The notes beneath the pieces are model-generated. The model ran no database searches. It saw only the letters and a program-made list of their open reading frames with translations, and was not told the DNA's origin. The position numbers and the translations under genes are program-made. Of a DNA stretch of 19,061 nt, positions 7,117 through 15,360 are shown in pieces (position 1 is the first letter of the stretch; the number at the start of each line of letters is the position of its first letter). The DNA is from an uncultured Odoribacter sp. GTDB taxonomy: Bacteria; Bacteroidota; Bacteroidia; Bacteroidales; Marinifilaceae. Where the stretch lies: contig CAJKZL010000007.1 in NCBI GenBank assembly GCA_905204385.1, forward strand, positions 1-19,061, read 5' to 3'.

Positions 7117-7190
7117 TGGTCCCACTTGGGCTTGAACCAAGGACTCCCTGATTATGAGTCAGGTGCTCTAACCAACTGAGCTATGGGACC
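7117..7190 (-). tRNA. tRNA with CAT anticodon (elongator Met, or Ile2)
   Basis: A 74-base cloverleaf without an encoded CCA. The acceptor stem GGTCCCA/TGGGACC is perfect, the D arm has GCTCAGTTGGTTAGAGC, the anticodon stem is CCTGA/TCAGG with loop CTCATAA, the variable loop has five bases, the T arm is CTTGG TTCAAGC CCAAG, and the discriminator base is A. Its fully paired acceptor end rules out initiator tRNA. Elongator Met is the default call; a tRNA-Ile2 whose C34 is changed to lysidine by TilS has the same anticodon in the gene and cannot be excluded by eye. Confidence 0.93.
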
Positions 7191-7231
7191 TGCACTTTCG
7201 TGCGCCAACGAATAAATTCTTTTGACGGGTG

Positions 7232-7265
7232 CAAATATAGGGATAAAATCTGATTTTTTACCAAA
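7232..7265 (-). promoter_or_regulatory. Promoter of the tRNA gene
   Basis: On the minus strand TATATTTG (7239-7232) matches TAnnTTTG exactly, with TTTG (7265-7262) 22 bases upstream, or TTGG at a 21-base spacing. The implied start is about 35 bases before the mature tRNA 5' end. Confidence 0.75.
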
Positions 7266-7290
7266 GATGTTGGAAAAAAAAGTATTTTCG
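7257..7290 (+). promoter_or_regulatory. Possible promoter of rlmH and its operon
   Basis: TTTA (7257-7260) and TATTTTCG (7283-7290), 22 bases apart, resemble the -33/-7 pair with one mismatch each. It would overlap the tRNA promoter on the other strand, giving divergent transcription. Weak. Confidence 0.3.
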
Positions 7291-7410
7291 TAGGATGATT
7301 GAGAGAAGAAAATAGTGGTGATTTGATTTTCAAAGAGATGACGTGGCTATGATTTACGGGCGGATGCGCTGGATGAAATTTTAATACAGGATATTGGAAA
7401 AAGTAACGGC

Positions 7411-7884
7411 ATGAAAACGTGTTTATTGGTAATTGGCAAAACGGATGCTGCTTTTATAAGGGAAGGTATTGCAGAGTATGAAAAACGTTTAATGCGTTAT
7501 TTGCCTTATGAGATGAAAATATTGCCTGATGTGAAAAATGCCAGGAATATGACGGAAAACCTCCAGAAAGAAAAGGAAGGAGAACTCATCCTGGAACAGC
7601 TGCAAGCCGGGGATTGGGTGGTATTGCTGGACGAAAAGGGAAAACAATATACTTCTGTCGGATTTGCGGATTATTTGGCACAAAAGATGCTGATGGGCAT
7701 AAAGAGGCTGGTATTCGTAATAGGAGGACCCTATGGATTTGCTGAATCGATTTATCAGCGCACCAATGAGAAAATTTCACTTTCCAAAATGACTTTTTCT
7801 CATCAGATGGTTCGGATGATTTTTACTGAACAAATATACCGGGCAATGACAATTTTAAAAGGAGAGCCTTATCATCACGAATAA
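7411..7884 (+). CDS. rlmH: 23S rRNA pseudouridine-1915 N3-methyltransferase RlmH
   Basis: RlmH is a SPOUT-class, SAM-dependent enzyme that methylates pseudouridine 1915 in helix 69 of 23S rRNA on the assembled 70S ribosome. The 157 residues match the usual family length. The N-terminus MKTCLLVIGKT, the VVLLDEKGK segment near 70, the SAM-binding FVIGGPYGF near 105, and the conserved C-terminal run with SLSKMTFSHQMVR, EQIYRAMTI and the final PYHHE are all present. ATG 7411 gives the standard N-terminus. The sensor kinase starts 16 bases after the stop, so the genes are probably co-transcribed. Confidence 0.96.
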   Translation: MKTCLLVIGKTDAAFIREGIAEYEKRLMRYLPYEMKILPDVKNARNMTENLQKEKEGELILEQLQAGDWVVLLDEKGKQYTSVGFADYLAQKMLMGIKRLVFVIGGPYGFAESIYQRTNEKISLSKMTFSHQMVRMIFTEQIYRAMTILKGEPYHHE

Positions 7885-7900
7885 TGCGGAAGATGTATCT

Positions 7901-10900
7901 ATGAAAAGAAAAATCTGGGTAATACTTTTTTTGTCGGTTGTTTTATTGGGGGCAACTGCTCTGACAGAATTTTTATTTTACAGACAAGATCAAAATACTT
8001 GGGTGCGGAATTTTCATAACCGTTTACACCAGCAGGAAGTTTTGGCTGACGAGATGCTGGCCTCTCACCAGGATACAATCTCGTTTAGACGGAAGGAGTG
8101 GAACGAGGATTTGATCGGAGTATGTTTTCAGAATGGGATGCTGATAACCTGGACACATAAAAAGATCGGGGCTGATCATTTATACCGATTGTTGACTGAA
8201 AATGGTCGTTTTGTCAGAATAGGCAACACGTTTTATGAAGTTAGAAGAAAAAAGCAAGCAGAATGGGATTGTTTTGCCTTGCTCCGGATTAAGGATGTAT
8301 ATCCTTATACCACCCGATATGTCAAAAATAGTTTCGGGCAATACCTGAAAATCTCTGAAGAAAACATCGACGAACTGACTGTTTTGGCTTCTTATACGGA
8401 GCGAGCACATTTAATAAAGGATAAAGAGGGGGAACCGCTGTTTTATTTGTTATATGGTGAAAATTATAAAGAGCGCGGTTCGAATTATCTTTTAATTACC
8501 CTCTATCTCCTTTTCTTTCTAAGTTTGTTTTATGTCTATGATTTGCTTCAGAAAAATGCTATCACCTTGAAATTGCAGTTGTGTTATTTCTTTGGTTTTA
8601 TTCTTTTTTTACTGGGAATGCGGTATTTTATGCTTTACTTCCGCTTACCGCCCTCCCTTTATCAATTGCCTGTTTTTGATGAAGATTTATCTAAAGATAT
8701 CTATATCCGGTCTATTGGAGATTTAATTCTGACGACCTTCTGCATTTTTCAGCTGGTATATGTTACTTTATCCAATATCCGCATTAATTATGAGAATGAA
8801 AAGCTGAAACGTTACCGATATGTTTTGGCAGTGGCTTTGCTTGTCATTGTATTCTTGTATGTCGACTTTTTCAATTTTGCCATCGATTTGGTTATCGAGA
8901 ACATGGATATTCACTTGAATGTAGCTCAGTTGGTGCATATCGGTGTGGCTTCCATCATCGCTTTTGTGGCTATAAGCCTCGCAGGATTGGTTATTTTGGT
9001 CCTTATATTCGGAATTGTGTCGGCCTTCCAGCATTTTTTTTCTTTCCGACAGGTAGTTAAAATAAACACATCGGTGTGTCTGGCGTTATGGATAGTCAGT
9101 GAGATGATGGGGCTTTATACTAATTTCTGGGATTGTTTTTTTATCTGGATCATCACTTTGTTGATAACGATCAATAAATACTTGCTAAAAAGAGATATTC
9201 AACGGAGTATCTATATTTTGGTTGTCTTTTTGTTATCCATCTATGTGGTCATGGTCACTAAGAAATATGAGAGTTACAAGGAACAACGACAACGGATCGA
9301 TTATGCAACGGAATTGATAGAAGAGAGGGATTATAACTTTGAGGAAAGGCTGAATGAAATCGATCGGGATCTGTCCCGGTCTTCCGTATTAGAAGAACTG
9401 CTGGAGAGGGGAGAAGAGCAAGAGGCTGAAGAGTTTTTAAGAGAGGAATTGTTGAATATGACGGGGTATAATTATTATCCCGATATTACTTTCTGCCGTT
9501 TAGAAGATAGTTTGTGGCTGACGGATATAAAGGAACAATTGGGGTGTAGAGAATATTTCGAGCAAATTATCCATCGACACGGGCATCCTATTGAAAATAC
9601 TCATTTCTATTCCATCGGTATTTTTGATGGCTTCATAACTTATATCGGCAGGTTCCCTTATGGGGGAACTTATTTATACCTGAGATTCGATGCCGCTAAA
9701 GACGATGAGGGGCTGGGCTATCCACAGGTGTTGTCACGCAAAGCGGGAAAGGAAAATAATAGGGTATATTTTTATTCATACGCGAAATATGCGAACGGAG
9801 AATTGGTTTCTTCTTCGGGAAACTTCGTTTATTATAAAAAACTGAGAGCTTTTGGAAGAGATAAAAGAGACGGGATTTTGTTGATGAATAAAGATCATTA
9901 TTCCCATATGATGATTCCTGTTAATCAACAAGACACGTTGATTGTCAGTCTGCCGGAAAATACTTTTGCATTATATTATATGAATGCGTTGTATGCTTTT
10001 TTTGTTTGCATTGTCATCTCCTCTTATGGGCTGTTTTTCAATGTCAACCGGAATATTAATTTTCGCAAAGGGACTTTGAAGGCCCGGATAAAAAATAATA
10101 TTATATCATTGATTTTCGTGTTGTTTGTACTTCTTACCGCTTTAAGCATATACATCAATACCAAAAGTTTCGAAGGCAGGCATAATGCGAAAGCCATAGA
10201 GTTGTTGAAATATGTAAACAAGGAACTGGAGCGGTTGGATTGTGTGGATTGGCACCGTTGTCCCGACATTTTGCAAACTTTGTCGGGAATGTCGGACTTG
10301 TTAATGATCGACATCAATATTTATTCGAATAAAGGGAAGTTGGTATCTACCTCCAGGCCTGAAATTTTCCAGATCGGTTTCGACGGTTGGCTGGTTAATC
10401 CGGAAGCGCTGGAACAGATTGAAGTAAAAGGGGCTACCAGTTATATAGAAAAAGAGAAAATAGGAGAGTTAAGCTATATTTCTGCTTATATGCCTCTGAT
10501 ATTGGATAATGGGAAGTCGTACATTTTGAATGTGCCCTATTTTGCTCAGAATGACGAATTGAACCTGGATATCGTTATTATGATTATCATAACGGTAAAT
10601 ATAGCGGTTGTGATGATGGTGCTGGCTTTTATTCTTTCGGGACTGATAGCGGAAAAAGTGACGAAGCCTCTACAGATGGTCAATGAAAAGCTGCGTAAAA
10701 TGCGGATAGGCGGCAAGAATGAAAAAATCAAGTACGGACATAAGGACGAAATAGGGGTATTGGTGCAGGAATACAATAATATGGTGGACAAACTGGATGA
10801 AAGCATCGAGCAATTGGCCCGATCTGAACGGGAAAATGCCTGGAGGGAGATGGCCCGTCAGATTGCCCATGAAATCAAAAATCCGCTGACTCCTATGAAA

Positions 10901-11497
10901 CTGAACATTCAGTTTATGTTGCGTTCCCTCCAAATGGAAGATCCTGAGAAATTTAAACAGAGGTTCCGGGATATTTCAGGAATGTTGATAGAACAGATCG
11001 ATAACATGGCGGCTATAGCATCGGCTTTCTCAGATTTCGCCAAGCTTTCGGTGACCAATAATGAAATTTTCAGCATCGATGATCTGGTGCGCAATTGTAC
11101 TTTATTGTTTGAAAATAACATAGATGAAATCAGTTGTGAAGCAAATACGGGTTTGAAAATTTTTGCGGATAAGGAGCAAATGCGCCGGGTGGTGATCAAT
11201 TTGCTGAAAAATGCAGAACAAAGCATACCCGAGGACCGGAAAGGAAAAATTCAGGTAAAAGTCCGCGGGATCAATGAAAAAGTAGAAATCAGAATACGCG
11301 ACAACGGCTGTGGTATACCGGAAGAATTAAGGAAAAAAATTTTTGAGCCCAATTTCACGACCAAATCGAGTGGTTCAGGCCTAGGCTTAGCCATTTGTCA
11401 ACGCATCATCGAGAGCCTGGGCGGAAAAATCGGTTTTACGACGACCTTAGGAGAAGGAACTGAATTTTATATCATTTTGAATTATTGTGGAGATTAA
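7901..11497 (+). CDS. NtrY-like multi-pass sensor histidine kinase
   Basis: A 1198-residue membrane kinase. Helix 1 (about 5-26) precedes an external domain to about 195, then seven helices follow (about 196-216, 225-246, 272-292, 307-330, 341-372, 391-424, 435-452). A second external domain spans about 453-686; helices near 690-712 and 732-752 lead to a third (about 753-885), and a last helix (about 888-912) leads into a HAMP linker (VTKPLQMVNEKL, to about 965). The dimerisation/phosphoacceptor domain has H990 in QIAHEIKNPLTPMK, the PLTPM form typical of NtrY. The ATPase domain has the N box (N1100, N1104), DNGCGIP, FTTKSSGSGLGL and GEGTEF. All catalytic motifs are intact. No response regulator lies in the window, so its partner is encoded elsewhere. 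It follows rlmH by 16 bases and is followed by a small membrane protein with an HTH-like end. The signal is unknown; three external segments suggest envelope sensing. Confidence 0.93.
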   Translation: MKRKIWVILFLSVVLLGATALTEFLFYRQDQNTWVRNFHNRLHQQEVLADEMLASHQDTISFRRKEWNEDLIGVCFQNGMLITWTHKKIGADHLYRLLTENGRFVRIGNTFYEVRRKKQAEWDCFALLRIKDVYPYTTRYVKNSFGQYLKISEENIDELTVLASYTERAHLIKDKEGEPLFYLLYGENYKERGSNYLLITLYLLFFLSLFYVYDLLQKNAITLKLQLCYFFGFILFLLGMRYFMLYFRLPPSLYQLPVFDEDLSKDIYIRSIGDLILTTFCIFQLVYVTLSNIRINYENEKLKRYRYVLAVALLVIVFLYVDFFNFAIDLVIENMDIHLNVAQLVHIGVASIIAFVAISLAGLVILVLIFGIVSAFQHFFSFRQVVKINTSVCLALWIVSEMMGLYTNFWDCFFIWIITLLITINKYLLKRDIQRSIYILVVFLLSIYVVMVTKKYESYKEQRQRIDYATELIEERDYNFEERLNEIDRDLSRSSVLEELLERGEEQEAEEFLREELLNMTGYNYYPDITFCRLEDSLWLTDIKEQLGCREYFEQIIHRHGHPIENTHFYSIGIFDGFITYIGRFPYGGTYLYLRFDAAKDDEGLGYPQVLSRKAGKENNRVYFYSYAKYANGELVSSSGNFVYYKKLRAFGRDKRDGILLMNKDHYSHMMIPVNQQDTLIVSLPENTFALYYMNALYAFFVCIVISSYGLFFNVNRNINFRKGTLKARIKNNIISLIFVLFVLLTALSIYINTKSFEGRHNAKAIELLKYVNKELERLDCVDWHRCPDILQTLSGMSDLLMIDINIYSNKGKLVSTSRPEIFQIGFDGWLVNPEALEQIEVKGATSYIEKEKIGELSYISAYMPLILDNGKSYILNVPYFAQNDELNLDIVIMIIITVNIAVVMMVLAFILSGLIAEKVTKPLQMVNEKLRKMRIGGKNEKIKYGHKDEIGVLVQEYNNMVDKLDESIEQLARSERENAWREMARQIAHEIKNPLTPMKLNIQFMLRSLQMEDPEKFKQRFRDISGMLIEQIDNMAAIASAFSDFAKLSVTNNEIFSIDDLVRNCTLLFENNIDEISCEANTGLKIFADKEQMRRVVINLLKNAEQSIPEDRKGKIQVKVRGINEKVEIRIRDNGCGIPEELRKKIFEPNFTTKSSGSGLGLAICQRIIESLGGKIGFTTTLGEGTEFYIILNYCGD

Positions 11498-11507
11498 ATT
11501 GAAGCTT

Positions 11508-12023
11508 ATGACGATCGTTTATTTAGTATCCGGGATGATAATAGGGGCCGGCATGGTTATTGTAATAGGCCTGATTCTGAGAAAAAAGCGTATGAAGAAA
11601 ATAGAAGTTGCAGAAAGGGAGAAGATCGATATTACTTTACAGGATATTATCCGTTTGGCAGCTTTGAATACTTCTTTGGACGTCGGTTCTTTGATCATCG
11701 AGTATAAAATAAACATTAAGCTTCCCGGGTTTTATGAACGTTTTCTGGCGTTGAATAAAAACCAGCGCGAGCAGTATTTCAATGAGTTGATATTCATATT
11801 TACTAAAAACAAGAGGGGATATGTTGAAAACTTACTGGATCTATACCCCGGTTTATCTTCCCAGGATATTTTGCTCTTGTTGATGCGGGAAATCCACTTG
11901 GATAACAAGACCATGGCTCGGATTTTGGGGCTTGGAGCAGAAGCATTCAAGAAAAGGAGAACCCGTTTAAAGGCAAAAATGCAACGAATGGACTTAACGG
12001 CTCAAGAGGCAACAGCTTCTTGA
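11508..12023 (+). CDS. Membrane-anchored protein with LuxR-like helical C-terminus
   Basis: A 171-residue protein from ATG 11508. One helix at about 3-24 (VSGMIIGAGMVIVIGLIL) is followed by a basic stop-transfer segment RKKRMKK, so the rest is cytoplasmic. The C-terminal region at about 110-160 (YPGLSSQDILLLLMREIHLD, then MARILGLGAEAFKKRRTRLK) follows the pattern of the LuxR-like HTH that ends many Bacteroidota regulators (a ...T/S xxD, a short loop, an ASLLN-like helix, a recognition helix with xRxRL). The frame is open back to GTG 11487, which overlaps the kinase stop by 11 bases; I prefer the ATG since it leaves a normal membrane anchor start. Its tight link to the kinase suggests co-function. 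DNA binding is inference, since the helices are weakly conserved. Confidence 0.8.
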   Translation: MTIVYLVSGMIIGAGMVIVIGLILRKKRMKKIEVAEREKIDITLQDIIRLAALNTSLDVGSLIIEYKINIKLPGFYERFLALNKNQREQYFNELIFIFTKNKRGYVENLLDLYPGLSSQDILLLLMREIHLDNKTMARILGLGAEAFKKRRTRLKAKMQRMDLTAQEATAS

Positions 12024-12945
12024 CCCTTGAAGCGACTCTTTCCGGGGTTATGTCGACCATGCACTTTTGATAGACGGCTTGTTTACATTTCCCACGCCCG
12101 TCTTTTGTACAGGGGCGGCAGGGGAGGTCAATGGAAAGAACCTCGTCGGTCGGACCGGTGGGAAAACCGAAGGCTGTGGGGCCGATTAAAGCCAGGGTTG
12201 GGATTCTGAAAAGATCGGCTGCGTGCATAAAACCGGTATCTCCACTGATGACGACATGGGATCGATGTACCAGATAACAAGACTCGATAAGGTTCGCCTT
12301 ACCCGTCAGGTTCACAACCCGTTCCGGAGCAGCCTGCCGGATTTGCTCATTGAAGGTATCTGCGGGACCTCCTAATAATATAAAACGATAAGCGGGCAAT
12401 AAAAGGATTAATTTTTGCCAATGGCTTATCGGCCATCTTTTCATTTCCCAATTTGCTGAAGGAACTAATGTAATGGTCTTAGCATCTATCGAGGAAGCGA
12501 ATTTTTGACGCGCACTGTCCGGAAAATACCAATCTTTATAATTGTCCGGGAAATGAGTGATGCCCCATTTTTTTAAGGGTTTCCGGTAGGACTCGACGCT
12601 ACGGAATGGCCATTCATATCGGTTGATGCCGAGACGGAAAAGCAAAAAACGTTTATACCGTTGTTTGCTTCTTAATGCAATATGAGGAAAATGTCCGGAT
12701 AAAATTAGGTTGATCTTCAGTATATAGGAGCGGATATTGCTGTGCGCATCGTAAATATAATCGAATTTTTCCCTCCTAAGTTCTTTTGCTATGGAGAGCA
12801 AGCCTTTGAATCCCCTGTTCTTGTCGAATGCCCATATTTTATGGATCCGTTTGTCTATCGTCAACAAGGGGGCCATGTCTTGTCTGGCGATCCAATGAAT
12901 CTCGGCTTCCGGAAAATGTTCGCGGATGCCGCCAATAATTCCCAT
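11947..12945 (-). CDS. Family 9 glycosyltransferase (heptosyltransferase-like), N-terminus cut
   Basis: GT9 enzymes transfer heptose or related sugars to lipopolysaccharide core or other surface glycans at the cytoplasmic face. From ATG 12945 the frame encodes 332 residues in two Rossmann-like halves: EAEIHWIAR, FDYIYDAHSN and KRFLLFRLG in the first; ITLVPSANWEMKRWP, YRFILLGGP, VVNLTGKANL and the donor-site segment SGDTGFMHAAD with PTLALIGPT in the second. A Cys-rich loop (CRPCTKDGRGKCKQ) follows, as in many GT9 proteins. The normal first strand, with the catalytic Asp motif (RFSSIGDII), lies upstream in the same frame but after a TAA at codon 5, so a protein from 12945 would lack it and is probably inactive. 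The C-terminus runs 20 residues past the usual end, antisense to the preceding gene, overlapping it by 77 bases. The gene starts 14 bases after the M20 gene, suggesting one transcript. Confidence 0.85.
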   Translation of the reverse strand: MGIIGGIREHFPEAEIHWIARQDMAPLLTIDKRIHKIWAFDKNRGFKGLLSIAKELRREKFDYIYDAHSNIRSYILKINLILSGHFPHIALRSKQRYKRFLLFRLGINRYEWPFRSVESYRKPLKKWGITHFPDNYKDWYFPDSARQKFASSIDAKTITLVPSANWEMKRWPISHWQKLILLLPAYRFILLGGPADTFNEQIRQAAPERVVNLTGKANLIESCYLVHRSHVVISGDTGFMHAADLFRIPTLALIGPTAFGFPTGPTDEVLSIDLPCRPCTKDGRGKCKQAVYQKCMVDITPERVASRVKKLLPLEPLSPFVAFLPLNGFSFS

Positions 12946-12996
12946 GCACTGGATGATATCGCCAATAGAACTGAAACGGATTTAAATTTTGGGCAT
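12946..12996 (-). pseudogene. 5' end of the GT9 gene with a premature TAA
   Basis: On the minus strand ATG 12996 begins MPKI, then TAA (12984-12982), then IRFSSIGDIIQC and directly the body at M12945, all in one frame. GT9 proteins normally start like MxKILIIRFSSIGDI. One base change, TTA (Leu) to TAA, explains the break. The remaining 332 codons have no other lesion, so the event is recent, or it is an assembly error. Confidence 0.75.
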
Positions 12997-13010
12997 AATT
13001 AAAACGCATC

Positions 13011-14180
13011 TTATAGTTTGTCTTTGAATTGTGGGTATGTCAGAGCCAGGCAGCAAAGGGTCTGAATACCTATTGGTACCCCTGAAGGATCTGCATAAAA
13101 ACCGGAAGTATGAAGCTTCCCGCAATTGTTCTCTCCTCTCACTCCCAGACGGAGAAAAGTAGCAGGGATCACCTGGCTGTAACGTGCGAAATCTTCTGTT
13201 GTCATTCTTCTGGGCAATAAGCTGATATTTTCTTCACCTAAATTCTTCTTCAGCACCTCAATTGCTGTTTGGGTTTTCTCCGGATCGTTGTATAAAACCG
13301 GATAGCCTTCTACAATTTTAACTTCCGCTTCGGCTCCCATACTTTCTGCTATGGCTTGCGAAATTTGCCGGATATGTTTTTTGGCTTTCGTACGCCACAG
13401 TTCGTCAAAGGTACGAAAAGTTCCTTCTAATGTAATCTCTTTGGGTAGAATATTCATCGAACTCTGACAGCGGATATTGCCAAACGTTAAAACTGTAGGT
13501 ATTTGCGGCGAAGCCAGTCTGCTCGTAATTTGTTGCAGAGCTACGACAATATGGGAGGCGATCAGCACCAGATCGCTGCTTTGGTCGGGAAGGGCTGCGT
13601 GTCCGCCGGGTCCCCTCAGGGTGATGTAGACTTCGTCGCCCGAAGCCATATATGCTCCTGGGCACAAGCCTGCATGCCCCACCTGAAGATCCGGTTCTGC
13701 ATGTTGGCCGATGATCCATTCGGGCCGATGTCTTTTGAAGAACATGCTTTCCAGAATGTCCCGGGCACCTCCGGGAAGGACTTCTTCGGCATGCTGAAAA
13801 ATGAGCATGATGTTTACCGGAAGATGGGCGGAATGTTCGTGCAGATACTCGGTGGCTCCCAGTAAACAGGCTGTATGCAAGTCGTGGCCGCAGGCATGCA
13901 TGATCCCGGGACGCAAGGAACAGATGCTATGTGCCTCATCTTCCATTATAGGTAAGGCATCCATATCCGCCCTAAGGGCGATGGTCCGGTTGGGATCCTT
14001 ACCCGGAAGCAGAGCGATAATCCCGTTAAGGCCCGCTTTTTCATACGATATGCCCAGTCCGTTCAGTATGCTTTCTACGTAATTACGCGTCTCCATTTCC
14101 TGAAAACTCAGTTCCGGATGCCGGTGCAAATACGCATAATGCTCCATGGCATGGGAAATAATCTTTTTATCTATCTTCAT
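13011..14180 (-). CDS. M20-family amidohydrolase (N-acyl amino acid amidohydrolase type)
   Basis: A 389-residue metalloenzyme of the HipO/IAA-amino acid hydrolase group, which removes an acyl group from N-acyl amino acids, hippurate or similar amides in the cytoplasm. Metal ligands are visible: C97 and H99 (HACGHDLHT), E133 after E132 (QHAEEVLPGGA), H160 (GQHAEPD) and H357 (KLHTSGF). ALRADMDALPI near 68-78 is the family's DxD-type strand. The small dimerisation domain lies at about 180-290 (VYITLRGPGGHAALP). The length is normal and no signal peptide is seen. ATG 14180 fits the family start, and a promoter lies just upstream. The GT9 gene follows after 14 bases. The true substrate cannot be read from sequence. 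Confidence 0.92.
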   Translation of the reverse strand: MKIDKKIISHAMEHYAYLHRHPELSFQEMETRNYVESILNGLGISYEKAGLNGIIALLPGKDPNRTIALRADMDALPIMEDEAHSICSLRPGIMHACGHDLHTACLLGATEYLHEHSAHLPVNIMLIFQHAEEVLPGGARDILESMFFKRHRPEWIIGQHAEPDLQVGHAGLCPGAYMASGDEVYITLRGPGGHAALPDQSSDLVLIASHIVVALQQITSRLASPQIPTVLTFGNIRCQSSMNILPKEITLEGTFRTFDELWRTKAKKHIRQISQAIAESMGAEAEVKIVEGYPVLYNDPEKTQTAIEVLKKNLGEENISLLPRRMTTEDFARYSQVIPATFLRLGVRGENNCGKLHTSGFYADPSGVPIGIQTLCCLALTYPQFKDKL

Positions 14181-14201
14181 AGGGCGTGAAATTTCAGCTA
14201 A

Positions 14202-14233
14202 CGAAATTAAAATTTATTCCTGATTCAAGGAAA
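14202..14233 (-). promoter_or_regulatory. Likely promoter of the M20-GT9 transcript
   Basis: On the minus strand TTTC (14233-14230), a 20-base spacer and TAATTTCG (14209-14202) resemble the TTTG/TAnnTTTG pair with one mismatch each. The start would fall about 15 bases before ATG 14180. Confidence 0.5.
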
Positions 14234-14297
14234 TCCTGTTGAAAAGAATTAAATTCGTCACTTGGTAATTTCTTAATCCTTTTTGCTTGTTTGGGGT

Positions 14298-15347
14298 ATG
14301 AAAGTAATATTTTCTATATTCTTATTGTTTCCTTTTATTACAGTGTTTTCGCAAGCTGTCATGGATTTTTCTACACAAATGCATGATTTTGGTACAATTA
14401 AAGAAACGGATGGGGTAGTGTCCTGCCAATTTGAATTTGTCAATCAGGGTGCTTTGCCGGTTTTGATTAAAAAGGTCGAATCTTCCTGTGGTTGTACCTC
14501 TCCCGAATGGACAAGACAACCGGTGTTGCCGGGTAAAAAAGGATACATTAAAGCTGTCTTTAATCCTCAAGACCGTCCGGGTTATTTTGATAAAACCATA
14601 ACGGTATTCTCGAATGCCCAGCCGGCTGTAGTAGAATTGAAGATAAGAGGAAATGTGGAAGGTAAAGCCCGCACCATTCTGGACGATTATCCCTATGAAC
14701 TGGCTTCAGGTTTACGTCTTCCGCTGCAGGAGATTTCTCTGATGAAAGTGCGTAAAGGGGAGATTAAGTATATGAGGATAGGGATTTTTAATAATGCGGG
14801 CAAGAATGTGGAGGTAAATTTTGACAGACTGCCTGGTTATTTGAAGATGAGTATTGATCCTGCTAACATCGAAGATAAAGAGACGGCCAACGTGGAAGTC
14901 GCCTATAATACTGCCTTACATGGAGAATATGGTCTGAACAGGCTTTGGGTCGATTTGGTTGTTAACGGTAAAAAATATCCTTTGCCGGTATCCATTTTCA
15001 TTGAAGAGGATTTCCGGAACGCGGATGTTTCGACTGCTCCCATAATAGAGGCCGATAAAAAATATTATCATTTCGGGACTATGCCGTCGGCTCAAACCGT
15101 GAAATTTACGTATCAGTTAAAAAATAAAGGGAAAACGGCTTTGAAAATACATCGGATTTATACTAACGATGCGCGGGTTGTCGCTGAAATGAAGGCTAAG
15201 GAAATATTGCCGGATGCGACAGCTTGTATAGAGGTGAGAATCGAGAAGGGAGCTGAACCTGGAAAGGTTGCATCTGTCGTCAGCGTAATCACCAATAGTC
15301 CGCTGCAGCCTGAACTGAAGTTGCGTTTTTATGGAGAATTGAAATGA
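14298..15347 (+). CDS. Secreted DUF1573 protein
   Basis: A 349-residue protein with a signal peptide (MKVIFSIFLLFPFITVFSQA, cleavage probably after the Ser or Ala near 19-21). The DUF1573 domain follows: MHDFGTIKETDG, FEFVNQGALPVLIKKVESSC, then GCTSPEW with the family's SCGCT, and PGKKGYIKAVFNPQDRPG. Two further beta-sandwich segments follow; a second FGT(M) strand occurs near 262, so the architecture is repeated ASPM/SPD-2/hydin-like Ig folds ending in LKLRFYGELK. Such proteins are exported in Bacteroidota and their role is unknown. The frame is open to TTG 14283, but ATG 14298 gives the proper signal peptide. pssA follows after 13 bases, so they are likely one operon. Confidence 0.9.
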   Translation: MKVIFSIFLLFPFITVFSQAVMDFSTQMHDFGTIKETDGVVSCQFEFVNQGALPVLIKKVESSCGCTSPEWTRQPVLPGKKGYIKAVFNPQDRPGYFDKTITVFSNAQPAVVELKIRGNVEGKARTILDDYPYELASGLRLPLQEISLMKVRKGEIKYMRIGIFNNAGKNVEVNFDRLPGYLKMSIDPANIEDKETANVEVAYNTALHGEYGLNRLWVDLVVNGKKYPLPVSIFIEEDFRNADVSTAPIIEADKKYYHFGTMPSAQTVKFTYQLKNKGKTALKIHRIYTNDARVVAEMKAKEILPDATACIEVRIEKGAEPGKVASVVSVITNSPLQPELKLRFYGELK

Positions 15348-15360
15348 TAATAATTGAATA

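Noticed and set aside
13405..13719. A 104-residue minus-strand frame within the M20 gene
   Set aside because: It is a frame-shifted shadow of the M20 coding sequence, whose own motifs are intact.
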